In this document: positions 47,341-58,844 of the stretch, piece after piece
Position numbering within the stretch: position 1 is the stretch's first letter
Layout of the letters: every line of letters begins with the position of its first letter
Assembly: GCA_022432975.1 (NCBI GenBank)
Contig: CM039509.1
Location: 21,483,432-21,547,431, forward strand
Direction: 5' to 3'
DNA: 64,000 bases
Source of the DNA: Begonia masoniana
Lineage: Eukaryota; Streptophyta; Magnoliopsida; Cucurbitales; Begoniaceae
The notes under the pieces: generated by a model
What the model saw: the letters and a program-made list of their open reading frames with translations, nothing else
What the model was told of the DNA's origin: nothing
The model's database searches: none
Program-made: the position numbers and the translations under genes

Positions 47341-47747
47341 TGGGCAGTGGGCGCACAATGCGCGTGCCAATTGTGGGTAGGCACGCGCGGTGAGGTGCAC
47401 TCGATTAGTTGCGTCGGTAGGTGCGCGATGGAAGCGCGGTGCACGCATGGTGCTCGAGGGGCGCGCGCCAAATGCTGGGCGCACCCCATGCATGCCACTT
47501 CACATATTTTGATATCTTAAGCCTCAATTGATGTTTTCTGACCTTACACGAGTCATTTTAGATACGTTTTATGTTATACCCTAAATGTTAATAGAGGTGG
47601 ATTGAATGCCTAAGTCCGTTCTTTAACGTATTATGAGGAAAAAGGAAATGAAATAAAAAAATTTATGGGAACGGGCGAGGGTGAAATGAAATGTAAGTCA
47701 CAGATAGGCCGTAGCGTCCCTGACGAGGTCAAGGTCGCCATAATTAG

Positions 47748-47759
47748 TGGTATCAGACC
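47748..47759 (+). other. Element E primer-binding site
   Basis: tggtatcagacc, a mutated version of tggtatcagagcc, 6 bases after the LTR. Confidence 0.8.
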
Positions 47760-47898
47760 TTCCGAGTTTTAAAATCGGTTCTGTAGACGGCTCGATTGCA
47801 CAAGCCACTATGCGGACATGCTTGCTCAATGTAAGTACGTTTATAGATTTCTTTAAATTTAGAGTGATTTGTCTTTAAATTTTATAGGATTAACCAAA

Positions 47899-48962
47899 AT
47901 TGTTCGGAGAGGAAACGAGAGGGATGAAAGGGAAGACACCATAGATCTGTTAAGGGATTTCATTGCCCAACAAGCCCAACATCTCGACCGACAAGCGCAA
48001 CACATTGATAGGCAATCTCATCAGCTCGAGATATTGATAAACCGAGAGGGATATAGACCAAGTAATAATCCACAGGGCCAGCGTGTGGAGCAATCTCGAC
48101 GATTTTGACCTCCAATATTCAATGGACGAATTGTAGATCCGGTCTATGCTGAGGGGTGGGTTCGAGCAATGGAAGTATTGTTTGACCTTGTTAAAGTAAA
48201 GGAAGTAGAGAAGGTCTCGTATGCTGCGTTTCATCTTGATCTTGACGCAAAACTTTGGTGGGACACTATCAAGGCCATGACTAACACGGGGGAAATGGAG
48301 TGGGAATCATTCAAGAAATTGTTTTATGAAGAATATCTCTACAAGGCTATGTGGACTAATGAAATGTAAGAATTTCCCTAACTTTGGCAGACGGGTACAG
48401 TTGCAGAATATGTTAGAGAATTTGATGCGTAAACCCGTTTTGTCAGCCATATATCGAGGGAGAAGGAAAGTAAGATCTATCATTTTGTGCAAGGATTAAA
48501 GGAAGAAATCTATAAGGGTGTGAAGATGTATGGAGTTAAGGATGCTTCATATGAGGAGGTAGTAGTCCAAGCTTTTAAGTTAGAAGAAATGGAACTTAAT
48601 AATAAAAATCGAGAAGAGTCCACTAAGAGGTTCCTCAGAGGGTTTCAACCACACCTAGTAGACGAAAGACATCAACCAATGATGGGAATAAAGAGGATGG
48701 GCAAGAAAGAAATTGAACGAAGCCAACGAAAGCACGTACAAGAACGTCAGCATAAGCCTCGATGCCTAAGGTGTAAGAAGAATCATTACGGTGTTTGTAG
48801 AGTGGGTTTGGACTGATGTTTTAGATGTAATGGACTGGGTCATATCGCCCGTAACTACCCAAGGCAGGATAGAGGCCCGACCATAGTTGCACCGGAGGTA
48901 GCGACTTGCAGCAAAATCGTTGGTACCGAACAACCAGCCAGAAGATCAGGTACAATTCTATG
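47899..48962 (+). pseudogene. Element E gag
   Basis: The frame starts where B has its ATG, but the codon is ATT here, so the start is lost. It reads through DRQAQHIDRQSHQLE repeats, the gag domain (PIFNGRIVDPVYAEGWVRAME, AAFHLDLDAKLWWDTIKA, SFKKLFYEEYL, VAEYVREFDA) and a knuckle CFRCNGLGHIARNYP at 48817-48861, in which the last cysteine is Tyr (TGC to TAC type). Stops occur at about 48106, 48367, 48379, 48430 and 48814, with no frameshift. It diverges from the other gag proteins more than B and C do from each other. Confidence 0.88.
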
Positions 48963-49256
48963 GTAGTAGTTAACGAAATAAGGAACGTTAGAATAAAGGG
49001 TAGTTGGAGTGAGGATTTATGGCAATATTTTTATGATAGATAGAAGTAGGCTTGAAAATAGAGAGCTAAGAGTATAGTAGAAGGTGGGTAAGAAGGGTTC
49101 CTAGGTGAAACTCGATTAGAAGACAGTAGGTTAAATACAAGACGATGTAGACCTTATAGAAAGAGAGTTATGCATTAATATGATTAGCGTGGCATAACTG
49201 CAAGAATTGTGCACTTAGAATTTGGTTACAATTATAGGGATATTCTAGATCGTCGA
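48963..49256 (+). ncRNA. Element E conserved non-coding block, first part
   Basis: Begins straight after GTIL, the residues just before the protease in B. It is homologous to C 16030-16200 (gtgggtaagaagggttccta, atgattagcg) and to F 52540-52680. Interrupted by element F. Its role as RNA is inferred only. Confidence 0.55.
49252..49256. repeat. TSD of element F, left copy (gtcga)
   Basis: Exact match to 58840-58844. Confidence 0.95.
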
Positions 49257-50189
49257 TGTAACACCTAGCTTTACAGAATATAAATATTTTAATGTAAATG
49301 GCATTTTTGTAAATATGTCAAATCCAGTCTGTTTTGTGAACGGAAAGCGTTATTACAATCATAATAATTAATATGAATTTTAAGAAAATTTCGGGAATTT
49401 TAGGAGATGTAACGCTAATTTTACGAGAATTACGTTTATCGTAATATAAAGGACGTTTTAGTAAAAATAGTAAACAAGGTCCGATTTGCAAACAGACATT
49501 TTTAAAAGGACACTGATAATAAGTTGGAATTATTGGTGAAATAAGAGAGTTAGGAAAAACCGAAATCGTTAGCTAATTAACGAAACGAAGGACGAAACAA
49601 ATAGAAAATCAAAGCAAGGGCGAAATGGTAAATTGCTAAGTCAATTTTTAATTAAAAGGAAAAACCTCTCTTCTTCTCCCTCATTTCACGGTTCTCTCAT
49701 CCTCTCTGGCGAAACCCTCAGGCGATCTCTCTCCCACGAACGACGTTCTCCTCTTTCGACGATGATTGCTCCTCCGATCGACTCCGGCTCTTCACATTTT
49801 ATCCTCCGATCAACGTTCTAGGTAAGATTCTATAGTTTTCGGACGTTAGATTTCGATTTCTAGAGTTTAAAACGATTAGGGTTTCGTTAAAAACGTGATT
49901 TAGGGTTCGAAATCGATAGGCCTTTTGAATTTATGAATGTATTGAACGTATGGAGAGTTATTGGATGAAGTTAATCGATTTAGGACGAACGTTAGAGATT
50001 TGACAATTTTCGAGTTTTGGGGAAAACTCGTTAATGGTGATTTCGAGGAATCGAGCATTAATTGTTGGATAAAATGCCTCAATGAAGTATTCTTGAGTTT
50101 TAAGAAATTTTTTAGTTAAGAGTTTCGTTAGTTTTGACGCTTAAAGGTTTGAACGTGCTTTAACGACGATTGTTGTGAAATTGCCTTAG

Positions 50190-50234
50190 GTGAACAACGC
50201 TCGTGGACGGAGCTCAGTGTGCTACGGACGACAG
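50190..50234 (+). other. 45-nt exon-like segment, F 5' LTR
   Basis: Between ttgccttag and gtaagttctcg. The 3' LTR copy is 56370-56414. Confidence 0.55.
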
Positions 50235-51408
50235 GTAAGTTCTCGTGACTTCCTAGGGCCGATTGGCCTACACCGTACGTCGATGTTGCGTCGAGGATCA
50301 TTGGTGAATTGCTTGTTTATATGCTTTGGTTGGGTAGTTAAGATTAGTTCTTTTGTAGGTTATGCTTTTTATTGTCTTGATGGTATATATGTAGAATATA
50401 GATTATGGTTTTTATTGTCTTGATGGTATATATGTTGGATGTTATGTTATGCACGTGTTCATGTATCATGGTTTTTAAAAGAGCATAGAAAATGAACTTA
50501 CGCATGATGTTTTCATGAAAAGAGATGTGGCCTGAAAGGGGGCTATTGGTCTATTGTGTAGGCACAAAGGGGTCTGTCACAATACCACATCGCTTGAAAC
50601 TAAATGAATCTACGTAATCTGTTATCTGGTCATGCGAGGTGGGGCTCAGGCATGGCTGTTGTTTTTGTGAGCATGTAGCCCCCTCCGCTAGATAGAAAGG
50701 GTTGTCCGACCGTGGGATGAATCCTTTCCATTTAGAGGGCTGATATCTCGGTGACAATATGTATGTGACGTAATGATAAGAAAATGTTTCATGATTTCTA
50801 AAACTCATACGCACAACATGCATTGCACTTACGAAACTTACTGAGCCATTAGCTCATAGTGTGTCTGTATAGTGTAGGTGATCAAGATTTAGGTGAGGAT
50901 GAGGTCCCTCCACCCGAGGAGTGATGCAGTTGACGGAGGATGGCTCACGGTGGTGTGCTGGCACAGTCGAGGCGTTTCATGACCCGTTGGGACGTATGTA
51001 GGTATTTTGGGTTGTTTTGGATAGAAAATGTTAGGTAAAATATTGTACAGATAGAACATTATAGGGTGTTTGGATCTGGATTAGTTGATAGTTTATGTTT
51101 CGAAGTTTTGAACGTTTTGGAAATTTATTTTATAACCACTTGGTGATTTTAAAACAGGAGGAAACGTTTAGTTTTTAAACGGATGCACGCGGTTTGTTTT
51201 CGTGAAAACGTATTTTGTTGAATTGTGACTCAAGTTGGTTTGAGCGAGATAATGGTGGACGTAGGAGTATCAAGAGATTCGATGTTAAAATGTATGATCG
51301 TGAGGTAGGTAGAGTTTGTGTAAATAAATTGTGAATAGAATTTGAGTCAAGTGTTTATGCAGGAAAAATGGTGAAAGAAGAAAGAAAGGAAAAGAAACAG
51401 GGAGGGGG

Positions 51409-51593
51409 CCAAGCTCTCTGAAAAAATTCCAGAGAGCTTGGCGATCGATGGCCTCTTTGGGGCGATCGATCGCCCCTCCTTGCCAGGCGATCGCCTGGAG
51501 TGGCGATCGCTAGGCGAAATGGTCGATCGCCCCTCGATTTTGTGAACTGGCGATCGATCGCCTGTTTTGGGCGATCGATCGCCCTTGCATTCT
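51409..51593 (+). repeat. Hairpin and CGATCG cluster in F 5' LTR
   Basis: ccaagctctctg pairs with cagagagcttgg (51409-51441). It is followed by ggcgatcgatcgcc-type units, ccaggcgatcgcctgg and gcgatcgct. The 3' LTR copy is 58399-58570, where the stem is agctctctggaa with ttccagagagct. Confidence 0.85.
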
Positions 51594-51859
51594 TGGGACG
51601 AAAGTCCTTTTTGCCCCTATTTTGTCTTGTTTCGCTGGCCAATTTTTTTATGTTTAAAATATAATTTCTTTTAATTGTTTTACTTAATTGTTTCAATTTG
51701 TTTTGAATGGTTTTCTAAACGACTTTAACGATTTTGTTTCCAATTTAAATTCTGCTCAAAAGTCACGAGGTTTACAAGTATAGTAAAAGGGTATGATGAT
51801 AAAAATAAAAAAATAAATACGGTAAAAATTAGGAATAGTGAAAGGGTCGCTACAAATTA

Positions 51860-51872
51860 TGGTATCAGAGCC
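51860..51872 (+). other. Element F primer-binding site
   Basis: tggtatcagagcc, 5 bases after the LTR. Confidence 0.92.
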
Positions 51873-52016
51873 CCCGGGTTTTAAAATCGGTTCTGTAGAC
51901 TGCTCGACTGCAACGCCACTACACGGACATCCTTCATCAACTTAAAGTACGTTTAGCTGCTTTATTTGATTTTAATTGTCTTAGAATCATTTGATTGATT
52001 TTATCGGAGCCATAAA

Positions 52017-52484
52017 ATGGTCCGAGGTAGAGACGCTAGGGTCGACACCATAGACCTATTGAGGGGTGTCATTGCACAACAATCCCAACTCATTGACCGA
52101 CAAGCGCAGCTTATAGATAGGCAATCTCGTCAGCTGGGGATGTTGACGAACCAGGAAAGCCCTAGGATCGAAGGATTAGTCGATCCTAATAATCACGGCA
52201 CGAAGAGGGTGGGCAAGGAAGAAATAGAATCAAGTCGACGAAAGCGCGTACGAGGAACTTCTCGGGGACCTCTGTGTCCTAAATGCTAGAAGGAACACTG
52301 TGGCAAGTGTAGATTAGGCACAGGTAAGTGCTTTTGATGTGGAGAGGTTGGCCATTATGTCAAGGATTGCCCGACGCTAGTCAGAGATCAATCGGGCGGG
52401 GATTAGGAAAATGTTACACCGAAGATGCTTGCCCTGACTGGAGAAGAGGAAACTGCCCAACCTTCAACTGTTTCAGGTATGGTT
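52017..52484 (+). pseudogene. Element F gag remnant (capsid domain deleted)
   Basis: ATG at 52017 gives MVRGRDARVDTIDLLRG and the DRQAQLIDRQSRQ repeats. After NNHG (about 52200) the frame jumps directly to TKRVGKEEIESSRRKRV, which aligns with the part of E just before the knuckle (GIKRMGKKEIERSQRK). The whole capsid domain, about 0.5 kb, is absent. The knuckle CF*CGEVGHYVKDCP at 52329-52373 has a stop in it. The frame ends at QPSTVSGM, the junction with the non-coding block. Confidence 0.88.
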
Positions 52485-55406
52485 TTATTTCGACAGTTAA
52501 TGGAGTGAAGGATATTAGAGTAAAGATATAGTATAGAGTTAAAAGTTTGGAGATGATAATTGAGTAATAGATTGAAATAAGCTTAAGAATAGAGAGGGGA
52601 CGACGTAGACTTCGAATAAAAGAAGCATAGAGTTGTGCGTTAAAGCCCATGACCCGGTATAGTCGTGAAAATTGAGCGCTTAAATTCAATTTGCATAAGA
52701 GAGGTACGACTTATGGAATGTGAGGTTTAAATAAATGGGAACTAGACCCTAATTGACGGACCCCTAGAGTTTAGAATGAAACCGATAGAGGATAAATTTG
52801 GAGTTTAGATGTAAAGCTTATTAGAGAATGTTCTAGATTGTCAAGATATAGTTAGTGCGTACAAGTAGATAAGAAAAATATAGTAGGAATTTAAATAACC
52901 TAAATCTACGAGGAATTGGGAGCACCTAGACAACGGTGGCGCTCAAAGGTTAGCTTAAGTAGATTGTTGAAGGGGTGATGGAACAACTCAAGGTTGAAGA
53001 CGCGGTTACGTAGGGGTGTTCGTATTGACCTACATCGATGAAGAAGATAAGGCTATTTACTCGAAGTTGGAAGTTTAACGAAATTCGAGACATTAAAGAG
53101 TTAAAGTTATACAAAAGGTAATACTCGAGATACGAAGTTTGGCTGACCTTTAGGAGACAAGTATTGTCTGAAAGGACTAGTCAATTGAGGACGATTGTTA
53201 ATTCGTGAAAAAGATTTCGACTGACTTACTATAGGGGGGAGACGTAGTAAAGTTAAGAGTAATTGGTGAGTAGTAGAGGTAGTGTTGAGTGGAGGTTATG
53301 AAATAAAGAACCAAAGAGCCTAAGAACTAAGAAGGACATAAGAACTCGAACGTGATAACTACTTGAAAGAAAAGTTTAGCACTCTGAATTAGATGTCATG
53401 TTTCGAGGTTTAAAGTAACTAGTATGACCGTAGAGGGAATGGTGATTTAACTAGAGTCAGGTTATGGTTGATACGGTTTGTGGCTTACCTCCGAAAAGGA
53501 AGTAGGAACATCAGTGTATGAGGAAAATAGAAGAGTAAGATTTGGGGTTAGAGGAGATTGGAATCACGGGCGTAAACTTATCTACAACAAGTTTGCTAAT
53601 AAGAAGATCGTGGGATAGATCATTGCAAGGGAACAAAGTAGAATATTCAGAGCCGACTAGGAGGAACGAAAAAGGGTAAGGTCATTCATTAACGTCAAGG
53701 TAATCCTCGTGCAATATTAGGGATAGGTGAAGGAGATTGTTGGATTCAATGAGAGGTTAAGATTTGAAGCTAGAATAAAGAGAAGGACGATTTTCATAGA
53801 AACCATTTAAGTAAACCTAAGTAAAATGATGATTTTCAGCGGTTTGACTCGTATTTGACAAGTCGAGCCCAATGGATACATAGATAACTCAAAGTTAGAA
53901 GGAATAGTTTAGAACAAATCCATAACGAGACTTAGGGACTTGACTGTGCTCAAGGTTAACGGGGAGTTAAGTTAGACGAATAAGCACATTGTAGATAGAA
54001 TCAACGTTTCTGTTAGAACATAACGAAGGAACTCCTTAACGCGACTTAGAATGAAATGTGAGATTTATAGGATCTAATTTACAAGTGAGCATTGGACTTA
54101 AGATAGTAGCAACTTAAGCTCTCAGTTAAACCTGTGGAGGCCTTGAATGTATTTTCGGGGAAATAGTTGTCGAAAATAGCAATGGAAAGAGTTAAGTCTT
54201 GAGAATCGCATCGAAACAGGGATCGAGGTTTGTGAGTTACCTGAGGAAGTATGTGACGTAGGATATTATTGATGGTATACTTTGCGAAATATAGAGAATG
54301 GAAATTCTAGTTGAGAAGCTCACCTGGAAATAGTTATTAAGACCCGTGAAGTGTCCAAGGAAGAGTACAATTGGGGTACTGTTGACAAAGAAGTTATACA
54401 GGAGAATTACTAGAGAAATGTAGACTCGGATTGTTGTGGTAGTGACTAAGGTTAAGGCCAACGAACCTATACCCGAGTTTAGTTTGCAGCTCTGATATAT
54501 CCATATATATATAGAAATTGTTATACCTAAGGTCGTAGTGTAACTGAAATTTAGCGTTGGAGTAAGTAGTTTGAGAAAGCTTTGAGGGCGTGGAGTGGTA
54601 GAAGTTTGAATTGCAACCTGGGTGTCATTAGGAATCCTTGAACGATAGTCAACCCAAATGACGTTGGGAAGTTGAAGTTGTTTCGAGGATTGGGGATAAG
54701 AGACAATTGTATTAGAGACCAATTGATAAGTTGTAGAGTTTAACGTTTTAGATGATTAAATATAGACTAGCGCATGCTCGAGTCGTTGGGTGTCTAATAC
54801 ACAGTTAGAGATCGTTGATTGAGGGCTTAAGAAATTTGGTAAGAGTTAATGCGTAAGCGAGGACGTGTATAGGCCAATGAAAAGTAAGGAATGCGGTTAA
54901 GAGGTTAACGTAGAAATTCAGTTGGTGTGCATCCCGACTGTGGACGGGGTCGATGGAATTATGTTGAAGTTTGGGTTACAGCCCAGGAGTTGAAAGAAAT
55001 TCTTGGCATTTACTCTAGCTGATGTTAGGAAACTTAGCGAAGTTCTGATCTAAAAAGAAAGCCAAGGAAGGGTGTCGATGAGAAGGAACTTTGAAGAATT
55101 GAGATACTGGGAGGTCTAATATGTGAGTAATTAAGTGAAAGACGACGCTTATGCAAATATTAAGGTGACAAAGTATGCCGTTGGATAAATTAATTCGAGA
55201 TTTGGAAATTCGTTATACTCGATACTTGAGTAAGGATGAGTATGATCCAAACTGAGAAAAGAGAATATAAAGAGTGACAGTAAGTAGAGTTAGAATCGAA
55301 ACCTTTATTTGGAGAGATAGAGGAAAGAAACTTAAAAGAACGGAACGATTGTGAATCAAGGTGTAAGGTCACAAGACATGAGAAGTTGATATCAAGGACT
55401 GTAAGC
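52485..55406 (+). ncRNA. Element F conserved non-coding block in place of pol
   Basis: About 2.9 kb, purine-rich, without sustained plus-strand frames. It is the longest version. It aligns with E over 53130-53290 (E 59160-59330), 53575-53910 (E 59690-60095) and 55255-55400 (E 60535-60700), and with C over the last two. The 161-codon minus-strand frame at 54237-54722 has no counterpart I can see in C or E. An RNA role is inferred only. Confidence 0.6.
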
Positions 55407-55437
55407 CAGGACAAAATTTTAAATAAGGAGGATGGAA
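55407..55437 (+). other. Element F polypurine tract
   Basis: ccaggacaaaattttaaata followed by aggaggatggaa precedes the 3' LTR. Confidence 0.87.
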
Positions 55438-56959
55438 TGTAACACTTTGCTTTACAGAATATAAATATTTTAATGTAAATGGTATTTTTGTAAATATGTC
55501 AAATCCTGTCTGTTTTGCGAACAGAAAGCGTTATTATGATCCTAATAATTAATATGAATTTTAAGGAAATTTCGAGAATTTTAGGAGTTGTAACGCTAAT
55601 TTTACGAGAATTACGTTTATCGTAATATAAAGGATGTTTTAGTAAAAATAGTAAATGAGGTCGGATTTGCGAACGGATAGTTTTAAAAGGACCCTGATAA
55701 TAAGTTGGAATTATTGGTGAAATAAGAGAGTTAGGAGAAACCGAATCGTTAGCTAATTAACGAAACGAAGGACGAAACAAATAGAAAATCAAAGGAAGGG
55801 CAAAATGGTAAATTGCTAAGTCAATTTTTAATTAAAAGGAAAAACCTCTCTTCTTCTCCCTCATTTCATGGTTCTCTCATCCTCTCTGGCAAAACCCTCA
55901 GGCGATCTCTCTCCCACGAACGACGTTCTCCTGTTCCGACGACGATTGCTCATCCGATCGACTCCGGCTCTTCACGTTTTCTCCTCCAATCAACGTTCTA
56001 GGTAAGATTCTATAGTTTTCGGACGTTAGATTTTGATTTCTAGAGTTTAAAACGATTAGGGTTTCGTTAAAAATGTGATTTAGGGTTCGAAATCGATAGG
56101 CCTTTTGAATTTATGAATGTATTGAACGTATGGAGCGTTATTGGATGAAGTTAATCGATTTAGGACGAACGTTAGAGATTTGACAATTTTCGAGTTTTGG
56201 GGAAAACTCGTTAAGGGCGATTTCGAGGAATCGAGCGTTAATTGTTGGATAAAATGCCTCAATGAAGTATTCTAAAGTTTTAAGAAATTCTTTAATTAAG
56301 AGTTTCATTAGTTTTGATGCTTAAAGGTTTGAACGTGCTTTAACGACGATTGTTGTGAAATTGCCTTAGGTGAACAACGCTCGTGGACGGAGCTCAGTGC
56401 GCTACGAACGACAGGTAAGTTCTCGTGACTTACTAGGGCCGATTGGCCTACACCGTACGTCGATGTTGCGTCGAGGATCATTGGTGAATTGCTTGTTTAT
56501 ATGTTTTGGTTGGGTAGTTAAGATTAATTCTTTTGTAGGTTATGCTTTTTATTGTCTTGATGGTTTATATGTAGAATATAGATTATGCTTTTTATTGTCT
56601 TGATAGTATATATGTTGGATGTTATGTTATGCACGTGTTCATGGATCATGGTTTTTAAAAGAGCATAGAAAATGAACTTCTACACGATGTTTTCATGAAA
56701 AGAGATGTGGCCTGAAAGGAGGCTATTGATCTATTGTGTAGGCACAAAGGGGTGTGATGACCCGAATATGCACGTATGGGTACAATGGCTACACGAACCG
56801 GAACCCGGATAACGGTACGTCCGCGCGGGCGATCCGGAAGGTGACAGGTCGTAAAAATGGGGTCGTCACAATCCCACATCGCTTGGGGAAGTATGTGGAA
56901 ATGAAACATATGTAAAGAGACCCTCCCAAGATAGCAAGACGCGTTTTGGAGCACAATTG

Positions 56960-57043
56960 GCAACGGATCCCATAAGAACTCCAAAGTTAAAAGTGCTTCG
57001 GCGAGAGCAATTCCAGGTTGGGTGACCTTCTGGGAAGTTCTCG
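56960..57043 (+). rRNA. 5S rRNA-like core, Cassandra 5' LTR
   Basis: gcaacggatcccataagaac, aagttaaaagtgcttcgg and ggttgggtgacc, as in the copy at 38774. The sequence gagcaattccag replaces gagagtagtaccag in the middle. Confidence 0.85.
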
Positions 57044-57131
57044 CCAAATAAAGCTGTGAGGGGAGGATATTGGGCTACGGCCCAATCCCCAGAGTGGACA
57101 ATATCTTGCTGGGATAAGAGGTCGTTACAAA

Positions 57132-57144
57132 TGGTATCAAAGCC
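57132..57144 (+). other. Cassandra primer-binding site
   Basis: tggtatcaaagcc, one change from the usual tggtatcagagcc, two bases after the LTR. Confidence 0.88.
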
Positions 57145-57407
57145 TGTACCCAACCAGAAATGTGGCCAACGAGGACGTTGGGCCCCCGAGGGGGGGTGAT
57201 TGTGATGACCCGAATATGCACGTATGGGTACGATGGCTGCACGAACCGGAACCCGAATGGCGGTAAGTCCGCGCGGGCGAACCGGAAGGTGACAGGTCAT
57301 AAAAAGGGGGTCGTCACAATCCCACATCGCTTGGGGAAGTATGTGGAAATGAAACATATGTAAAGAGACCCTCTCAAGATAGCAAGACTCGTTTTGGAGC
57401 ACAATTG

Positions 57408-57491
57408 GCAACGGATCCCATAAGAACTCCAAAGTTAAAAGTGCTTCGGCGAGAGCAATTCCAGGTTGGGTGACCTTCTGGGAAGTTATCG
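57408..57491 (+). rRNA. 5S rRNA-like core, Cassandra 3' LTR
   Basis: Same core as in the 5' LTR, nearly identical over the 5S-like part. Confidence 0.85.
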
Positions 57492-58839
57492 CCAAACAAA
57501 GCCGTGAGGGGAGGATATTGGGCTGCGGCCCAATCCCCAGAGCGGACAATATCTTGCTGGGATAAGGGGTCGTTACAAGGGGTCTGTCACAATACCACAT
57601 CGCCTGAAACTAACTGAATCTACGTAATCTGTTATCTGGTCACGCGAGGTGGGGCTCAGGCATGGCTGTTGTTTATGTGAGCATGTACCCTCCTCCGCTA
57701 GATAGAAGACCACAGGATGAATCCTTTCCATTTAGAGGACTGATATCTCGGTGACTATATGTATGTGACGTAATGATAAGAAAATATTGCATGATTTCTG
57801 AAACTCATACCCACAACATGCATTGCACTTACGAAACTTACTGAGCCTTTAGCTCATAGTGTGTCTGTATGGTGTAGGTGAGTAATGAGGTCCCTCCACC
57901 CAAGGAGTGATGCAGTTGACGGAGGATCGCTCACGGTGGTGTGCTGGCGCAGTCGAGGCGTTTCATGACCCATGGGGACATATGTAGGTATTTTGGGTTG
58001 TTTTGGAATGAAAATGTTAGGTAAAATATTGTACAGATAGAACATTATAGGGTGTTTGGATCTGGATTAGTTGATAGTTTATGTTTCGAAGTTTTGAACG
58101 TTTTGGAAATTTATTTAATAACCGCTTGGTGATTTTAAAACAGGAAGAAACATTTAGTTTTTAAACGGATCCACGCGGTTTGTTTTCGTGAAAACATATT
58201 TTGTTGAATTGTGACTCAAGTTGGTTTGAGCGCGATAATGGTGGACGTAGGAGTATTGAGAGATTCGATGTTAAAATGTATGATCGTGAGGTAAGTAGAG
58301 TTTGTGTAAATAAATTGTGAATAGAATTTGAGTTAAGTGTTTATGCAAGAAAAAGGGTGAAAGAAGAAAGAAAGGAAAAGAAACAGGGAGGGGGGCCGAG
58401 CTCTCTGGAAAAATTCCAGAGAGCTTGGCGATCGATCGCCTCTTTGGGGCGATCGATCGCCCCTCCTTGCCAGGCGATCGCCTGGAGTGGCGATCGCTAG
58501 GCGAAATGGTCGATCGCCGAAGGGCGATTGATCGCCCCTCAGTTTTGTGAACTTGCGATCGATCGCCCTTGCATTCTTGGGACGAATGTCTCTTTTTACA
58601 CCTGTTTTGTCTTGTTTCGCTTGCCGATTGTTTTATGTTTTAAATATAATTTCTTTTAATTGTTTTACTTAATTGTTTCAATTTTTTTTGAATGGTTTTT
58701 TAAATGACTTTAACGATTTTGTTTTCAATTTAAATTTCGCTCAAAAGTCACGAGGTTTACAAGGATAGTAAAAGGGTATGATCATAAAAAGAAAAAAATA
58801 AATACGGTAAAAATTAGGAATAGTGAAAGGGTCACTACA

Positions 58840-58844
58840 GTCGA
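58840..58844. repeat. TSD of element F, right copy (gtcga)
   Basis: Exact match to 49252-49256. Confidence 0.95.

Larger units (their letters stand above)
45263..47742 (+). mobile_element. Element E 5' LTR
   Basis: Starts TGTAACACCCGGG. TATA-like 45491-45505; C12 run at 45511; leader ending ctag/gtaaaa at 45676/45677; 45-nt exon-like segment 46038-46082; conserved block around 46378-46505; gtgtag acceptor-like site near 46621; GC-rich module with gccgatcgatcggc palindromes 47110-47470. The last bases are gccata instead of gccaca. Confidence 0.94.
49257..51854 (+). mobile_element. Element F 5' LTR
   Basis: Runs TGTAACACCTAGC to GGGTCGCTACA. Leader ends ctag/gtaaga at 49821/49822; 45-nt exon-like segment 50190-50234; an intact site (aggcacaaaggggtctgtc) at about 50560-50580 where the 3' LTR carries Cassandra; hairpin 51409-51441; dense palindromes 51440-51593. 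Confidence 0.94.
56753..57577 (+). mobile_element. Complete Cassandra TRIM element
   Basis: Two LTRs of 377 bp each (56753-57129 and 57201-57577) flank a 71-bp internal region made only of a PBS and a purine-rich end. The TSD agggg is at 56748-56752 and 57578-57582. Each LTR carries a 5S rRNA-like core. Cassandra elements encode no protein and depend on other retrotransposons. The unoccupied site is preserved in the F 5' LTR, so it inserted after F. Confidence 0.96.
49257..58839 (+). mobile_element. Element F: LTR retrotransposon with reduced gag and no pol
   Basis: LTRs of 2,598 bp (5') and 3,402 bp (3', about 2,572 without the Cassandra inside it), a PBS, a remnant gag, a 3-kb non-coding block, PPT and perfect TSD gtcga. 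It lost pol like C and E and has also lost the capsid domain of gag. It sits in the non-coding block of E, a close relative. Confidence 0.94.
55438..58839 (+). mobile_element. Element F 3' LTR (contains Cassandra)
   Basis: Starts TGTAACACTTTGC and ends GGGTCACTACA. Colinear with the 5' LTR apart from the Cassandra at 56753-57577 and small losses near 57708 and 57880. 45-nt exon-like segment 56370-56414; hairpin 58399-58425; palindrome cluster 58427-58570. Confidence 0.94.

Noticed and set aside
54237..54722. 161-codon minus-strand frame in the non-coding block of F
   Set aside because: The plus strand is purine-rich, which lowers stop frequency on the minus strand. I see no matching frame in the homologous parts of C and E and no known domain.
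38774..57491. 5S-like sequences as real 5S rRNA genes
   Set aside because: The first third of the gene is missing or replaced, and each copy lies in a 377-bp LTR with a PBS, which is the Cassandra arrangement.
56655..57600. Long minus-strand frames of 130 and 244 codons over Cassandra
   Set aside because: They are the complement of 5S-like and LTR sequence, repeated because the two LTRs are alike. Cassandra encodes no protein.
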